A stretch of 57,757 bases of DNA from Gemmatimonadaceae bacterium (GTDB taxonomy: Bacteria > Gemmatimonadota > Gemmatimonadetes > Gemmatimonadales > Gemmatimonadaceae). The first letter of the stretch is position 1, and each line of letters starts with the position of its first letter. Location: contig DATNEW010000021.1 of assembly GCA_035606695.1 (NCBI GenBank), positions 1 through 57,757 of the forward strand. Reading direction: 5' to 3'. A model generated the notes under the pieces. It was not told the DNA's origin. It did not search any database and was given only the letters and a program-made list of their open reading frames with translations. The position numbers and the translations under genes were made by a program. Shown here piece by piece: positions 47,233-55,884 of this stretch.

Positions 47233-48438
47233 ATGGCTTTCAGCACGATAGAGCAGGCGATCGCCGATGTGCGCGACGGAAAGTTCGTCATCGTCGCGGA
47301 CGACGAGGATCGCGAGAACGAAGGAGATCTGATCTGCGCGGCGCAGCTCGTGTCGGCCGAGATGATCAACTTCATGATCAAGAAGGCGGGCGGGCTGATC
47401 TGCCTCGCCCTGACCGGCGATCGCGTGGACGTGCTGCGTCTGGCGCAGATGAGCGAGACGAATCCGGATGAATACCGCACGGCGTACACGGTCAGCATCG
47501 ACGCCTCGCCGCGCTTCGGCGTGTCGACCGGCATCAGCGCGCAGGATCGCGCGACGACCATTCTCGCGGCGGTCGACGCGGCCGCGGTGCCGTCCGACTT
47601 CCGCCACGGCGGCCACGTGTTTCCGCTGCGGGCGCGCGAAGGCGGCGTGTTGCAGCGCGTCGGGCACACCGAGGCCGCGGTGGATCTCGCGCGGCTCGCC
47701 GGACTGATGCCCGCCGGGGTCATTTGCGAGATCTTGAATGAAGACGGATCGGCGGCCCGGCGCCCGGAGCTCGAGCGATTCGCCGGCGAACACGGCATCA
47801 CCTTCATCACCGTGGCGCAACTCGTCGCGTATCGCCTCAAGAACGAGCGGCTCGTGCATCGCGTCGCCGAGGCACGCTTGCCCACCGAGTTCGGCGCATG
47901 GCGCATCGTCGGCTACAAGAACGACGTCGATGCGCACGAACACGTCGCGCTCGTCTACGGCGAAATCGACGACGGTGAAAATCTGCTCGTCCGCATGCAC
48001 TCGAAGTGTCTCACGGGCGACGTCTTCCATTCCATGCGCTGCGATTGCGGCTGGCAGCTCGACACGGCGATGGACATGATCGCGCGCGAAGGCCGCGGCG
48101 TGATCGTGTACCTCGATCAGGAAGGGCGGGGCATTGGGCTGCTCAACAAGCTCAAGGCGTACGAGCTGCAGGACAAAGGCGCCGACACGGTCGAAGCCAA
48201 CGAGCAGCTCGGGTTCAAGCCCGATCTCCGCAACTACGGGATCGGCGCGCAGATTCTGCTCGACCTGGGTGTCAAATCCATTCGACCGATCACGAACAAT
48301 CCGCGCAAGATGGTCGGTCTCGAGGGGTACGGGATCGGACTCGGCGAGCGCGTACCGATCGTTCAGCCGTCGCACGACGAGAACGCGGGGTACATGAAGA
48401 CCAAGCGCGACAAGCTCGGACACCTGCTCGCCTCCTGA
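47233..48438 (+). CDS. ribBA: Bifunctional DHBP synthase / GTP cyclohydrolase II
   Basis: RibBA makes both riboflavin precursors: 3,4-dihydroxy-2-butanone 4-phosphate from ribulose 5-phosphate, and the pyrimidine precursor from GTP. The N-terminal RibB domain (about 1-200) has DDEDRENEGDL and REGGVLQRVGHTEAAVDL. The C-terminal RibA domain has the zinc motif KCLTGDVFHSMRCDCGWQ and the GTP-binding YLDQEGRGIGLLNKLKAY. Both active sites look intact. The ATG is ten bases after ribE. Confidence 0.96.
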   Translation: MAFSTIEQAIADVRDGKFVIVADDEDRENEGDLICAAQLVSAEMINFMIKKAGGLICLALTGDRVDVLRLAQMSETNPDEYRTAYTVSIDASPRFGVSTGISAQDRATTILAAVDAAAVPSDFRHGGHVFPLRAREGGVLQRVGHTEAAVDLARLAGLMPAGVICEILNEDGSAARRPELERFAGEHGITFITVAQLVAYRLKNERLVHRVAEARLPTEFGAWRIVGYKNDVDAHEHVALVYGEIDDGENLLVRMHSKCLTGDVFHSMRCDCGWQLDTAMDMIAREGRGVIVYLDQEGRGIGLLNKLKAYELQDKGADTVEANEQLGFKPDLRNYGIGAQILLDLGVKSIRPITNNPRKMVGLEGYGIGLGERVPIVQPSHDENAGYMKTKRDKLGHLLAS

Positions 48439-48445
48439 CATACCT

Positions 48446-48487
48446 GCGGAATTCCGAGCGAAGGTGCGTAGCGCCGAAGCGAGGAAC
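48446..48487 (-). repeat. Repeat A copy 5, between ribBA and ribH
   Basis: A 42-bp copy in reverse orientation reads GCGGAATTCC at its left end and GAGGAAC at its right. It fills most of the 63-base ribBA-ribH gap. The only Shine-Dalgarno-like purine tract upstream of ribH (GAGGAAC) belongs to the repeat, but it is 14 bases from the ATG. Confidence 0.9.
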
Positions 48488-48501
48488 GACAAATAATCGT
48501 A

Positions 48502-48981
48502 ATGGCCGAATTTTCCGGAACGCCCTCGGGCGAAGAACGCCGCTTCGCCGTGGTGGCGAGCCGATTCAATCAATCGATCGTCGAAAGGCTCGTGGACGGT
48601 GCGCTGGATGCGCTGGTTCGGCATGGGGCGTCGGCGGACAACGTCGACGTCGTATGGGTGCCGGGCGCCTGGGAGCTGCCGCTTGCCGTGCGCCGCTTGC
48701 TCGCCTCAGAGCGATATCACGCGCTCGTGGCAGTCGGTGCGGTCATTCGCGGCGACACGCCGCACTTCGACTACGTCGCCGGCGAAGCGTCGCGCGGGCT
48801 GGCGCAGGCGAGCGCGGAGTTCGACGTGCCGATCGGGTTCGGCCTGCTCACGTGCGACAATGATGAACAAGCCGAGGCACGGGCCGGCGGCGCGCACGGC
48901 AACAAGGGTTGGGATGCCGCGCTCGCGGCGCTCGAGATGGCGGACCTCTTCGATCGACTGGATGCCTCGGACGAGAGTTGA
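48502..48981 (+). CDS. ribH: 6,7-dimethyl-8-ribityllumazine synthase
   Basis: RibH condenses the two riboflavin precursors to the lumazine. The 159-residue protein shows VVASRFNQSIVERLVDGAL, VPGAWELPLAVRRL, AVGAVIRGDTPHFDYVAGEASRGL and the C-terminal GNKGWDAA segment. It completes the rib operon. Its 3' end overlaps nusB by 20 bases. Confidence 0.95.
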   Translation: MAEFSGTPSGEERRFAVVASRFNQSIVERLVDGALDALVRHGASADNVDVVWVPGAWELPLAVRRLLASERYHALVAVGAVIRGDTPHFDYVAGEASRGLAQASAEFDVPIGFGLLTCDNDEQAEARAGGAHGNKGWDAALAALEMADLFDRLDASDES

Positions 48982-49381
48982 AACGCGGGCCCGCGCGCGG
49001 GTGCTGCAGGCGCTGTATGCCTGGGATCTGCGCGGCAGCGAACCGCTCGAGCGCGTGGCGACGAGAATCTGGGACGATCTCTCGGTGCCGCCCGACGAGC
49101 GGAAAATCGCGGGCACGCTCGTGCGCACCCTGACGAAAGAGCAGCGCGCGCTCGACGAGGAGCTGGCGGACGTCACGACGAACTGGCGCCTCGAGCGCCT
49201 GGGTGTCATCGACCGCTGCGTGCTGCGGCTCGGCGCGGCCGAGCTGAGCCAGGGCGAGACGCCGCCGCGGGTCGTCATTCAGGAAGCCGTGCGCCTGGCC
49301 GAGCGATACGGCACGGTGAAGAGCGCGAAGTTCGTCAACGGCGTGCTCGATGCGCTGGCGCGCCGCATGGGACGGATGTAA
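48962..49381 (+). CDS. nusB: Transcription antitermination factor NusB
   Basis: NusB works with NusE (S10) at boxA in rRNA antitermination. The 139-residue all-helical protein shows RARARVLQALYAWDLRG, the central NWRLERLGVIDRCVLRLGAAEL and VVIQEAVRLAERYGTVKSAKFVNGVLD. The ribH-nusB order is common in bacteria. The ATG at 48962 lies inside ribH in another frame, implying coupling. The next gene begins directly after its stop. Confidence 0.95.
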   Translation: MPRTRVETRARARVLQALYAWDLRGSEPLERVATRIWDDLSVPPDERKIAGTLVRTLTKEQRALDEELADVTTNWRLERLGVIDRCVLRLGAAELSQGETPPRVVIQEAVRLAERYGTVKSAKFVNGVLDALARRMGRM

Positions 49382-50491
49382 GTGCGCATCCTGCTCGTCA
49401 ACTGGCAGGATCGCGAGAACCCGCAGGCCGGCGGCGCCGAGATTCACCTGCACGAGATCTTCGGCCGGCTCGCGAAACGCGGCCACGAGGTGCGGCTGCT
49501 CTGCGGCGGCTGGCCGCACAGCGCGCCGCGCGCGACGCTGGACGGAATTTCCGTCTATCGTGTCGGTACGCGCCACACGTTCCCTTTTTTAGCACATCGC
49601 TACTATAAGAGAATACTAAACAACTGGCCGAACGTGCTCGTCGAGGACGTCAACAAGGTCCCGTTGTATACGCCGCGGTGGGGTGCACGTCGCACGGTCG
49701 CGCTGGTGCCGCATCTCTTCGGCTCGACGGCGTTCCACGAGCTCGCCGCGCCGCTCGCCGCCGCGGTGTGGACCGCCGAGCGTCCGCTCGGGCGCGCTTA
49801 CCGCGACATTCCGTTCGAGGCGATCAGTGAGAGCACGGCCGACGATCTCGCGGCGCGCGGCATTCCGCGCCAATCGGTCGAGGTCATCTATCCCGGCATC
49901 GATACCGTGGCGTACACGCCGAACGCCGCCGAGCGCGCGCCGCGCCCCGTATTTTCGTATCTCGGGCGATTGAAGAAGTACAAAGGCGTGCATCTCGTCA
50001 TTCGCGCGTTCGCGGCGATGAACGTAGCCGACGCGGTGCTCGAGATCGCCGGCGCCGGCGACTACCGCGATGAGCTCGAATCGCTCGCCGCCTCGCTTGA
50101 CCTGACCGGCCGCGTGCGATTTCTTGGGCGCATCTCCGAGGCCGACAAGCTCGCGCTGCTTCGCCGTTCGTGGGCGTTGGTGTTCGCCTCGCCAAAGGAG
50201 GGATGGGGCATCACCAATCTCGAAGCCGCCGCCTGCGCGACGCCGGTCGTCGCCTCCAACTCGCCTGGCATTCGCGAGTCCGTGCGTGACGGGCGCACGG
50301 GCTTTCTCGTTCCGCACGGCGACGCCGGCGCCATGGGCGCCGCCATGCGCCGGCTGGCCGAGTCGCGCGAGCTCGTCGCGACGTTGGGCGCCGAGGCGCG
50401 CCAGTTCGCTGAAGGCTTCACCTGGAACAACGCCGCGCTCGAGACCGAGCGACATTTGATGCGCATCGTCGGACGAGGCGACACACCATGA
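49382..50491 (+). CDS. Glycosyltransferase family 4 protein
   Basis: The 369-residue protein has a GT-B fold. The N-terminal half starts RILLVNWQDRENPQAGGAE, with the GGAE acceptor-side motif of GT4. The C-terminal half has YLGRLKKYKGVHLVIRAF, IAGAGDYRDEL and the retaining GT4 signature SPKEGWGITNLEAAACATPVV. The nucleotide-sugar donor is unknown. The GTG start directly follows the nusB stop and its stop overlaps hprK by ATGA. An A/T-rich cluster of rare codons lies at 49588-49626. Confidence 0.9.
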   Translation: MRILLVNWQDRENPQAGGAEIHLHEIFGRLAKRGHEVRLLCGGWPHSAPRATLDGISVYRVGTRHTFPFLAHRYYKRILNNWPNVLVEDVNKVPLYTPRWGARRTVALVPHLFGSTAFHELAAPLAAAVWTAERPLGRAYRDIPFEAISESTADDLAARGIPRQSVEVIYPGIDTVAYTPNAAERAPRPVFSYLGRLKKYKGVHLVIRAFAAMNVADAVLEIAGAGDYRDELESLAASLDLTGRVRFLGRISEADKLALLRRSWALVFASPKEGWGITNLEAAACATPVVASNSPGIRESVRDGRTGFLVPHGDAGAMGAAMRRLAESRELVATLGAEARQFAEGFTWNNAALETERHLMRIVGRGDTP

Positions 50492-51465
50492 GTGCCAAGG
50501 CGAAACTGACCGTCGGCCGATTGCTCGAACGCATGGCGGGGCCGCTGCAACTCGATCTCGTGGCCGGACCGAACGGACTGGACAACATCATCGAGAATCC
50601 GGACGTCTCGAGTCCGGGACTGGCGCTCGCGGGTTACGTGAAGCGGTTTCCCTCGGAGCGATTGCAGGTCCTCGGCGAGACCGAGATTACGTATCTCAAG
50701 CAGCTCGATCCGGAAACGCGGCGCGAACACCTCTCGACCTTTTTTTCGTTCCCGATGCCTTGCCTCTTCGTCACCAAGGGACAGGAGCCGGGCGAAGATC
50801 TCGTCGCGTTCGCGGTCGAGGCGGGCATCAGCGTCATTCGCACGAAGCTCAAGACGAACGACTTCTACACGCGCATCAAGCCGTGGCTCGAGGACGAGTT
50901 CGCGCCGTCGACGAATCTTCACGGCTCACTCTCCGACGTGTTCGGCGTCGGCCTCTTGTTCATTGGGAAAAGTGGTATTGGAAAATCCGAATGCGTGCTG
51001 GATCTCGTGGAGCGCGGCCACCGGCTGGTGGCGGACGATCTCGTGCTCGTACAGCGGCGGGGGAGCGACGTGCTGATCGGTCGCGGGCACGAGCTGCAGC
51101 GGCACCACATGGAGATTCGCGGTGTCGGCCTCGTGGACATTCCCTCGATCTTTGGCATCCGCGCCGTGCGCCAGCAGAAGCGTATCGAGGTCGTCGTGCA
51201 GCTCGAGACGTGGGATCAGGAGGCGGCCGTCGATCGCACGGGATTGGATACCGAGTCGACGACGATCCTCGACGTCGAGATCCCGATGGTGCGCGTTCCG
51301 TTGAATCCGGGAAAGAACATCACGGTCATCGCGGAAGTGATCGCGATGAATCACTTGCTCAAGTACAGCGGCATCGATCCGGCGGAGCGCTTCAACGAGC
51401 GCCTGATGCGGCAGATGCGCGACCGCCCGGACGTCGCGCGCTACCTGCAGGACGACAATGAATGA
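50488..51465 (+). CDS. hprK: HPr kinase/phosphorylase
   Basis: HprK phosphorylates and dephosphorylates a regulatory serine of HPr in response to metabolites. The 325-residue protein has the N-terminal HprK domain and the P-loop GKSGIGKSE at 160-168. The HPrK/P segments LVADDLVLVQRR and EIRGVGLVDIPSIFGI and the C-terminal NPGKNITVIAEV also match. The neighbouring HPr carries Ser46 in the right context (GKSIMGV), so the pair should be functional. It overlaps the glycosyltransferase upstream and EIIA downstream. Confidence 0.95.
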   Translation: MSAKAKLTVGRLLERMAGPLQLDLVAGPNGLDNIIENPDVSSPGLALAGYVKRFPSERLQVLGETEITYLKQLDPETRREHLSTFFSFPMPCLFVTKGQEPGEDLVAFAVEAGISVIRTKLKTNDFYTRIKPWLEDEFAPSTNLHGSLSDVFGVGLLFIGKSGIGKSECVLDLVERGHRLVADDLVLVQRRGSDVLIGRGHELQRHHMEIRGVGLVDIPSIFGIRAVRQQKRIEVVVQLETWDQEAAVDRTGLDTESTTILDVEIPMVRVPLNPGKNITVIAEVIAMNHLLKYSGIDPAERFNERLMRQMRDRPDVARYLQDDNE

Positions 51466-51889
51466 ATCGATGACCCAGCCCGCGAACGACGACGCGCAAT
51501 CGCACGGCGTGCCGCGGGCGATCGTCGCGGGTCACGGCGAGTTCGCCGCCGGCCTCGTGTCCGCGGTCGAGCAAATCACCGGACGAGGCACGCAACTCAT
51601 TCCCGTGTCGGTTGCGAAACTCAGCGTGCAGGACATCGAAGAGCTCTTGCGCTCGAAGATGTTGGAGCATGGCGTGAAGGTGATTTTCACCGATCTGCAG
51701 GCCGGAAGCTGCACCATGGCATCGCGCCGAATTCTGCGCGGCATGGACGACGCCATTCTCGTCGCGGGAACGAACCTTCCGTTGCTGCTCGACTTCGTCT
51801 TCGCCGAAGGGCGGCCCGCGCCGGAAGCCGCACGCCATGCCGCCGAGCGCGGACGTGCGGCGATCAACGCGTATGGGGCCGGCGCGTGA
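51458..51889 (+). CDS. PTS mannose-class EIIA component
   Basis: The 143-residue protein is a EIIA-Man domain. The phosphorylated histidine is H26 in AIVAGHGEFAAGL, accepting phosphate from HPr. The downstream TDLQAGSCTMASRRI and AGTNLPLLLDFVF segments match the family. A 20-residue extension (NESMTQPAND...) precedes the domain; an ATG at 51470 is an alternative start. It is separate from EIIB rather than fused as in E. coli ManX. Confidence 0.9.
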   Translation: MNESMTQPANDDAQSHGVPRAIVAGHGEFAAGLVSAVEQITGRGTQLIPVSVAKLSVQDIEELLRSKMLEHGVKVIFTDLQAGSCTMASRRILRGMDDAILVAGTNLPLLLDFVFAEGRPAPEAARHAAERGRAAINAYGAGA

Positions 51890-52371
51890 CACTCGTGCTG
51901 TATCGGATCGACGACCGGCTCATTCATGGGCAGGTCGTCGTTGGATGGGGTCAGCCGCTGGATTTGCGCTTCATCGTGCTCGTCGATGACGCCGTTGCCG
52001 AGAGTGACTGGGAGCAAGAGCTCTATCGCATGGGCGTGCCGCCGGAGATGGAAGTGTATTTCCACACGGCGGACGACGCGGTCAACGCGGTCGCGAAATA
52101 TCAGGCCGATCCGCGGCCGGGCCTCTTGCTCACGGGCGACATCGCGACCATGCGCAAGCTCGTCGACGGTGCCGGTGTGACGGCGGTCAACGTCGGAGGC
52201 ATTCACTCGAAGCCCGGCCGCGTGCAACGCATGCGCTACGTCTTCCTCTCCCCGGAGGAAGAGCAGCAGCTGCGCGATCTCGCCGCGCGCGGCGCGAAAG
52301 TCACGGCGCAGGATGTGCCGGGTGCGCGTCCTGTTTCGCTCGACGATCTGCTCGCGGGCAACGAATCATGA
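51886..52371 (+). CDS. PTS mannose-class EIIB component
   Basis: The 161-residue protein matches EIIB of the mannose/sorbose family. The phosphorylated histidine is H14 in RIDDRLIHGQVVVGWG. The segments VDDAVAESDWEQELYRM and VNVGGIHSKPGRVQR are also typical. GTG start overlaps the EIIA stop. Sugar specificity cannot be read from EIIB. Confidence 0.92.
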   Translation: MTLVLYRIDDRLIHGQVVVGWGQPLDLRFIVLVDDAVAESDWEQELYRMGVPPEMEVYFHTADDAVNAVAKYQADPRPGLLLTGDIATMRKLVDGAGVTAVNVGGIHSKPGRVQRMRYVFLSPEEEQQLRDLAARGAKVTAQDVPGARPVSLDDLLAGNES

Positions 52372-52381
52372 AGGACCTATG

Positions 52382-53062
52382 ATGCTCATCGACCTGATCC
52401 CCCTCGCGCTGCTCGGCGGCGTGCTGGGGTTGGACGTCGTGAGCTTTCCGCAAGCGATGATCTCGCGGCCGATCGTCGCGTCGACGATCGCCGGCGCGCT
52501 CGTCGGACAGTCGCCGAGCGGATTGCTGCTCGGCGCCGCGCTGGAGTTGATCGCGCTCGAGACGCTGCCGTTCGGTGCGTCGCGGTATCCGGAGTGGGGC
52601 TCGGCGTCGGTCGTTGGCGGCGCGATCTTCTCGAGCTATCCGTCGCATCCCGCAGGGGCGATGTCGCTCGCCATGGTCGCCGCGCTCGCGACGACGTGGA
52701 TCGGCGGCTGGACGATGGTCAAACTCCGGCAGCTGAACGCCGTGTGGGCCGGGCGGAAGCGCGATGCGCTCGCCGCCGGCGCGCGCGGCTCCGTGATCAG
52801 CTTGCAGCTCGACGGCATGACGGCGGACTTCGCGCGCGGCGCGCTGCTGACCGCGATCGCCTATGCGGCGCTCGCACCGCTGTCGCGCATGTGCATCGAG
52901 CTGTGGACGATCGATCAGCGCGACTCGCGCGCGTTCGTCGTCGCGGTCGCGGCCAGCGTCGCCGGCGGTGCGGCGTGGAAGCTGTTTCATTCGACCGCCG
53001 GCGCGTTGTGGTTCTTCGGGGGCGGTCTGGCGCTGGGCCTCTTCATGATGTTTCTCAGATGA
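52382..53062 (+). CDS. PTS mannose-class EIIC membrane component
   Basis: The 226-residue protein is a polytopic membrane protein of the EIIC-Man type, with LALLGGVLGLDVVSFPQAM, RPIVASTIAGALVG and the GLLLGAALELIALETLPFGASRYPEWG segment. It is shorter than ManY (about 265). AAGGA lies six bases before the chosen ATG; an ATG one codon earlier (52379) is too close to it. The stop overlaps the EIID start. Confidence 0.9.
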   Translation: MLIDLIPLALLGGVLGLDVVSFPQAMISRPIVASTIAGALVGQSPSGLLLGAALELIALETLPFGASRYPEWGSASVVGGAIFSSYPSHPAGAMSLAMVAALATTWIGGWTMVKLRQLNAVWAGRKRDALAAGARGSVISLQLDGMTADFARGALLTAIAYAALAPLSRMCIELWTIDQRDSRAFVVAVAASVAGGAAWKLFHSTAGALWFFGGGLALGLFMMFLR

Positions 53063-53832
53063 CCACAAACGTATCGGCGGCCACGCGCTCGCTTCCCGTG
53101 CGCACGCAGATCTCGATGTTCGTGCGCATGCTCGCGATTCAAGGCGCGTGGAATTACGAGACCCTGCTCGGGAACGGAATCGGCTTTTGTCTCGAGCCCG
53201 CGCTAAGATTTCTGCCTGGCGGCGTGCACGGAAAGGCGTTCAAGGACGCGATGGCGCGGGAGAGCCACTACTTCAATGCGCATCCGTATCTCGCCGCTGT
53301 TGCCGTCGGTGCGCTCGCGCGCGTGGAGCTCGACGGCGAGTCGCCGGAGCGCATCGAGCGTTTTCGCACGGCGCTTTGCGGACCGCTTGGCAGCGTCGGC
53401 GACCGGCTCGTGTGGGCGGGCTGGCTGCCATTCTGCTCGCTTGCGTCGCTGGCCTTGTTCGGCCTGGGCGCGACACCGATCGTCGTCGTTGGCTTCTTCC
53501 TCGCCGCGTACAATGCCGGACACTTCGCGCTGCGGATCTGGGGACTGCGCACGGGGTGGAATCACGGACTGCGCGTCGCGACCGCGCTCGGGCATCCGGT
53601 GCTGCGGCGTGGACCGCAGCAGATCGGACGGGTGGCGGCGCTCGCGACCGGGGTGGCAATACCGCTCGCGCTGGGTCGCATCATCGGACCGGGTCGGAGC
53701 CTGCTGGGGCTCGTGCTCGTGACCGTCGCGCTCGGATCGTTTCTGCTGGTTCGTTTGCAGGGCCGCATTGAAGGCTGGCGTTTGTCTCTGTTCGTGGTCG
53801 CCGCGTTTGTCCTCTTCTCGGTAGTCCGCTAA
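53059..53832 (+). CDS. PTS mannose-class EIID membrane component
   Basis: EIID is unique to mannose-class PTS systems and forms the translocator with EIIC. The 257-residue protein shows MLAIQGAWNYETLLGNGIGF near the N-terminus, RESHYFNAHPYLAAVAVGAL, and a predicted membrane C-terminal half. The GPLGSVGDRLVWAGWLPF segment is strongly typical. Its TAA stop overlaps the HPr ATG. Confidence 0.9.
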   Translation: MTTNVSAATRSLPVRTQISMFVRMLAIQGAWNYETLLGNGIGFCLEPALRFLPGGVHGKAFKDAMARESHYFNAHPYLAAVAVGALARVELDGESPERIERFRTALCGPLGSVGDRLVWAGWLPFCSLASLALFGLGATPIVVVGFFLAAYNAGHFALRIWGLRTGWNHGLRVATALGHPVLRRGPQQIGRVAALATGVAIPLALGRIIGPGRSLLGLVLVTVALGSFLLVRLQGRIEGWRLSLFVVAAFVLFSVVR

Positions 53833-54098
53833 TGCCCGAACGAACCGTCCAGATCACGAATAGAAACGGGCTCCACGCGCGTCCCGCGGCGGAGATCGTC
53901 AAGCTCGCCGCCAGGTTTCAAAGCGAGATCACCGTCGGCAAAGACGACCTCGACGTGAATGGCAAAAGCATCATGGGTGTGATGATGTTGGCCGCCGAAC
54001 ATGGGTCGAGTATTACGTTTCGAGCGGAGGGCCCCGATGCCGACCAGGCTCTCGACGCACTCGCGACGCTCGTCAGCAACGGCTTCGGGGAGAGTTAG
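53832..54098 (+). CDS. ptsH: Phosphocarrier protein HPr
   Basis: HPr relays phosphate from Enzyme I to EIIA. The 88-residue protein has the active histidine H15 (NGLHARPAAE) and the regulatory serine S46 (GKSIMGVMML), the target of HprK. The presence of both shows that HPr is both a transport carrier and a regulatory node here. Start and stop each overlap their neighbours. Confidence 0.96.
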   Translation: MPERTVQITNRNGLHARPAAEIVKLAARFQSEITVGKDDLDVNGKSIMGVMMLAAEHGSSITFRAEGPDADQALDALATLVSNGFGES

Positions 54099-55864
54099 TG
54101 GATCGAAAGCTCGTCGGGGTTCCCGCGTCTCCCGGCATCGCCGTTGGCCCGGTGCATCTGCTGCGATGGGAGATCCCCGAGGTGCGGCATCGGATCATTC
54201 CCGATGACGCCGTTCCCGGCGAGTTAGCGCGCCTGCACGACGCACTCGACCGCGCGAAGGCACGCGTCAGTCAGATCCGCGATCGCGTCGAGCGAACCGC
54301 GGGCGCGCAGGAAGCGGCGATCTTCGACGTGCAGCGCTCCATCCTCGACGACTCGGAGCTGGTGGGCGCCGTCGAAGAGCTGATTCGCCAGAACCTGGGC
54401 GCGGAGAAGGCGTTCGAGATCGTGATGATCGAGTGGGGGCAAAAGTTCGGACGTGCGGCGCACGCCATGTTGCGTGAGCGCGTCGGCGATCTCAAGGACG
54501 TCGAGATTCGTGTGCTGACGATCCTGCTCGATCTCCCCGATCACGATCCCGTCGACCTTCCGAAGGGATCGAACGCAATCCTCGTGACGCACGATCTGAC
54601 GCCGAGTCTCACCGTGCAGCTCGACCGCGAAGCGATCGCCGCGATCGCGACCGACGCGGGGACACGTACCTCGCACGTCGCGATTCTCGCGCGCTCGCTC
54701 GGCTTGCCCGCCGTGGTTGGACTTCGCACCGCGACGCAGGAGCTCGTTGGGCGCGAGACGGCCATTCTCGACGGATCAACCGGGGTGCTGGCGATCAACC
54801 CGTCGCACTCCGACATCGACGCGTATCGCGAGCGCGCACGACAGGAGGCGATGGCGGACGAGGAGCTGCGCCAGCTCGCGCAGCTCGAGTCGATCACGAC
54901 CGACGACGTGCGCATCACGCTGCGCGCGAACGTCGATTTGCCCGAGGAAGCCGACATCGCCGCGACGAGCGGCGCCGAGGGCGTCGGCCTGATGCGCACC
55001 GAGTTTCTCGTCGTCGGACGCGCCACGATGCCCGACGAGAACGAGCAGTATCGCGCGTATACGCGCGTGGTTCGCGCGTTCGATGGATGTCCGGTGGTGA
55101 TTCGGACGTTCGACGTCGGCGGCGACAAGCTGCCGGCCGGCGGGTTTCCCAGCGAGCCAAATCCGTTTCTGGGGTGGCGCGCCATACGGATGTGTCTCGA
55201 TCAACCGGACATGTTCCGGGTGCAGCTGCGCGCGTTGTTGCGAGCCGCGGTGCATGGCGACGTACACATCATGCTGCCGCTCGTCGTGTCGGTGGACGAG
55301 GTGCGTGCCGCCCGCGCGCTGCTCGATGAGGCAGCGCGCGAGCTCGAGGCGCGCGGCACGGAGTTTCGCCGCGATGTGCCGTTGGGCGTGATGATCGAGA
55401 CGCCGGCGGCGGCCGTCGCCGCGGATACGTTCGTCAACGACGTGTCGTTCTTCAGCATCGGCACGAACGATCTCGTGCAATACACCCTGGCGGTGGATCG
55501 CGGCAACGCAAACCTCGCGTCGCGATTCACGGCGTTGCATCCCGCGGTGCTCACGCTCATCCGCCGGACGGCGTACACGGCGCGTCAGCATTCCCTGGAC
55601 GTTGCCGTGTGCGGCGAGATGGCCTCGCAGCCGCTCATGGCGTTCGCGCTCATCGGACTCGGCGTGCGGCAGCTCAGCGTCGCGCCGCGCTCGGTGCCGC
55701 TCGTCAAGCGCATCGTCCGTGCGATTTCGGTGAAGGCGGCCGAAGAGGCGGCATCGGCCGCGATTCGCGCGCAGACCGCGGCCGAAGCGGAGGCGGTCCT
55801 GCGTGAGCGCCTGAGCACGATGATCGGCGATCCGGCGGTAGTCGGACACGGGTTGCCCCACTGA
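54098..55864 (+). CDS. ptsI: Phosphoenolpyruvate-protein phosphotransferase (Enzyme I)
   Basis: Enzyme I takes phosphate from PEP and passes it to HPr. The 588-residue protein has the phospho-histidine H193 in DAGTRTSHVAILARSLGLPAVVG, the PEP-binding ATSGAEGVGLMRTEFL, and FSIGTNDLVQYTLAVDR with VCGEMASQP near the C-terminus. No GAF domain precedes it, so it is a sugar-type Enzyme I rather than PtsP. The GTG start overlaps the ptsH stop (TAGTG). Confidence 0.95.
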   Translation: MDRKLVGVPASPGIAVGPVHLLRWEIPEVRHRIIPDDAVPGELARLHDALDRAKARVSQIRDRVERTAGAQEAAIFDVQRSILDDSELVGAVEELIRQNLGAEKAFEIVMIEWGQKFGRAAHAMLRERVGDLKDVEIRVLTILLDLPDHDPVDLPKGSNAILVTHDLTPSLTVQLDREAIAAIATDAGTRTSHVAILARSLGLPAVVGLRTATQELVGRETAILDGSTGVLAINPSHSDIDAYRERARQEAMADEELRQLAQLESITTDDVRITLRANVDLPEEADIAATSGAEGVGLMRTEFLVVGRATMPDENEQYRAYTRVVRAFDGCPVVIRTFDVGGDKLPAGGFPSEPNPFLGWRAIRMCLDQPDMFRVQLRALLRAAVHGDVHIMLPLVVSVDEVRAARALLDEAARELEARGTEFRRDVPLGVMIETPAAAVAADTFVNDVSFFSIGTNDLVQYTLAVDRGNANLASRFTALHPAVLTLIRRTAYTARQHSLDVAVCGEMASQPLMAFALIGLGVRQLSVAPRSVPLVKRIVRAISVKAAEEAASAAIRAQTAAEAEAVLRERLSTMIGDPAVVGHGLPH

Positions 55865-55884
55865 CACCCCTCGCCTAGGTCTAG

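Noticed and set aside
55865-55884. A SAM riboswitch in front of metK
   Set aside because: Only 20 bases separate ptsI from metK, too few for any known SAM riboswitch.
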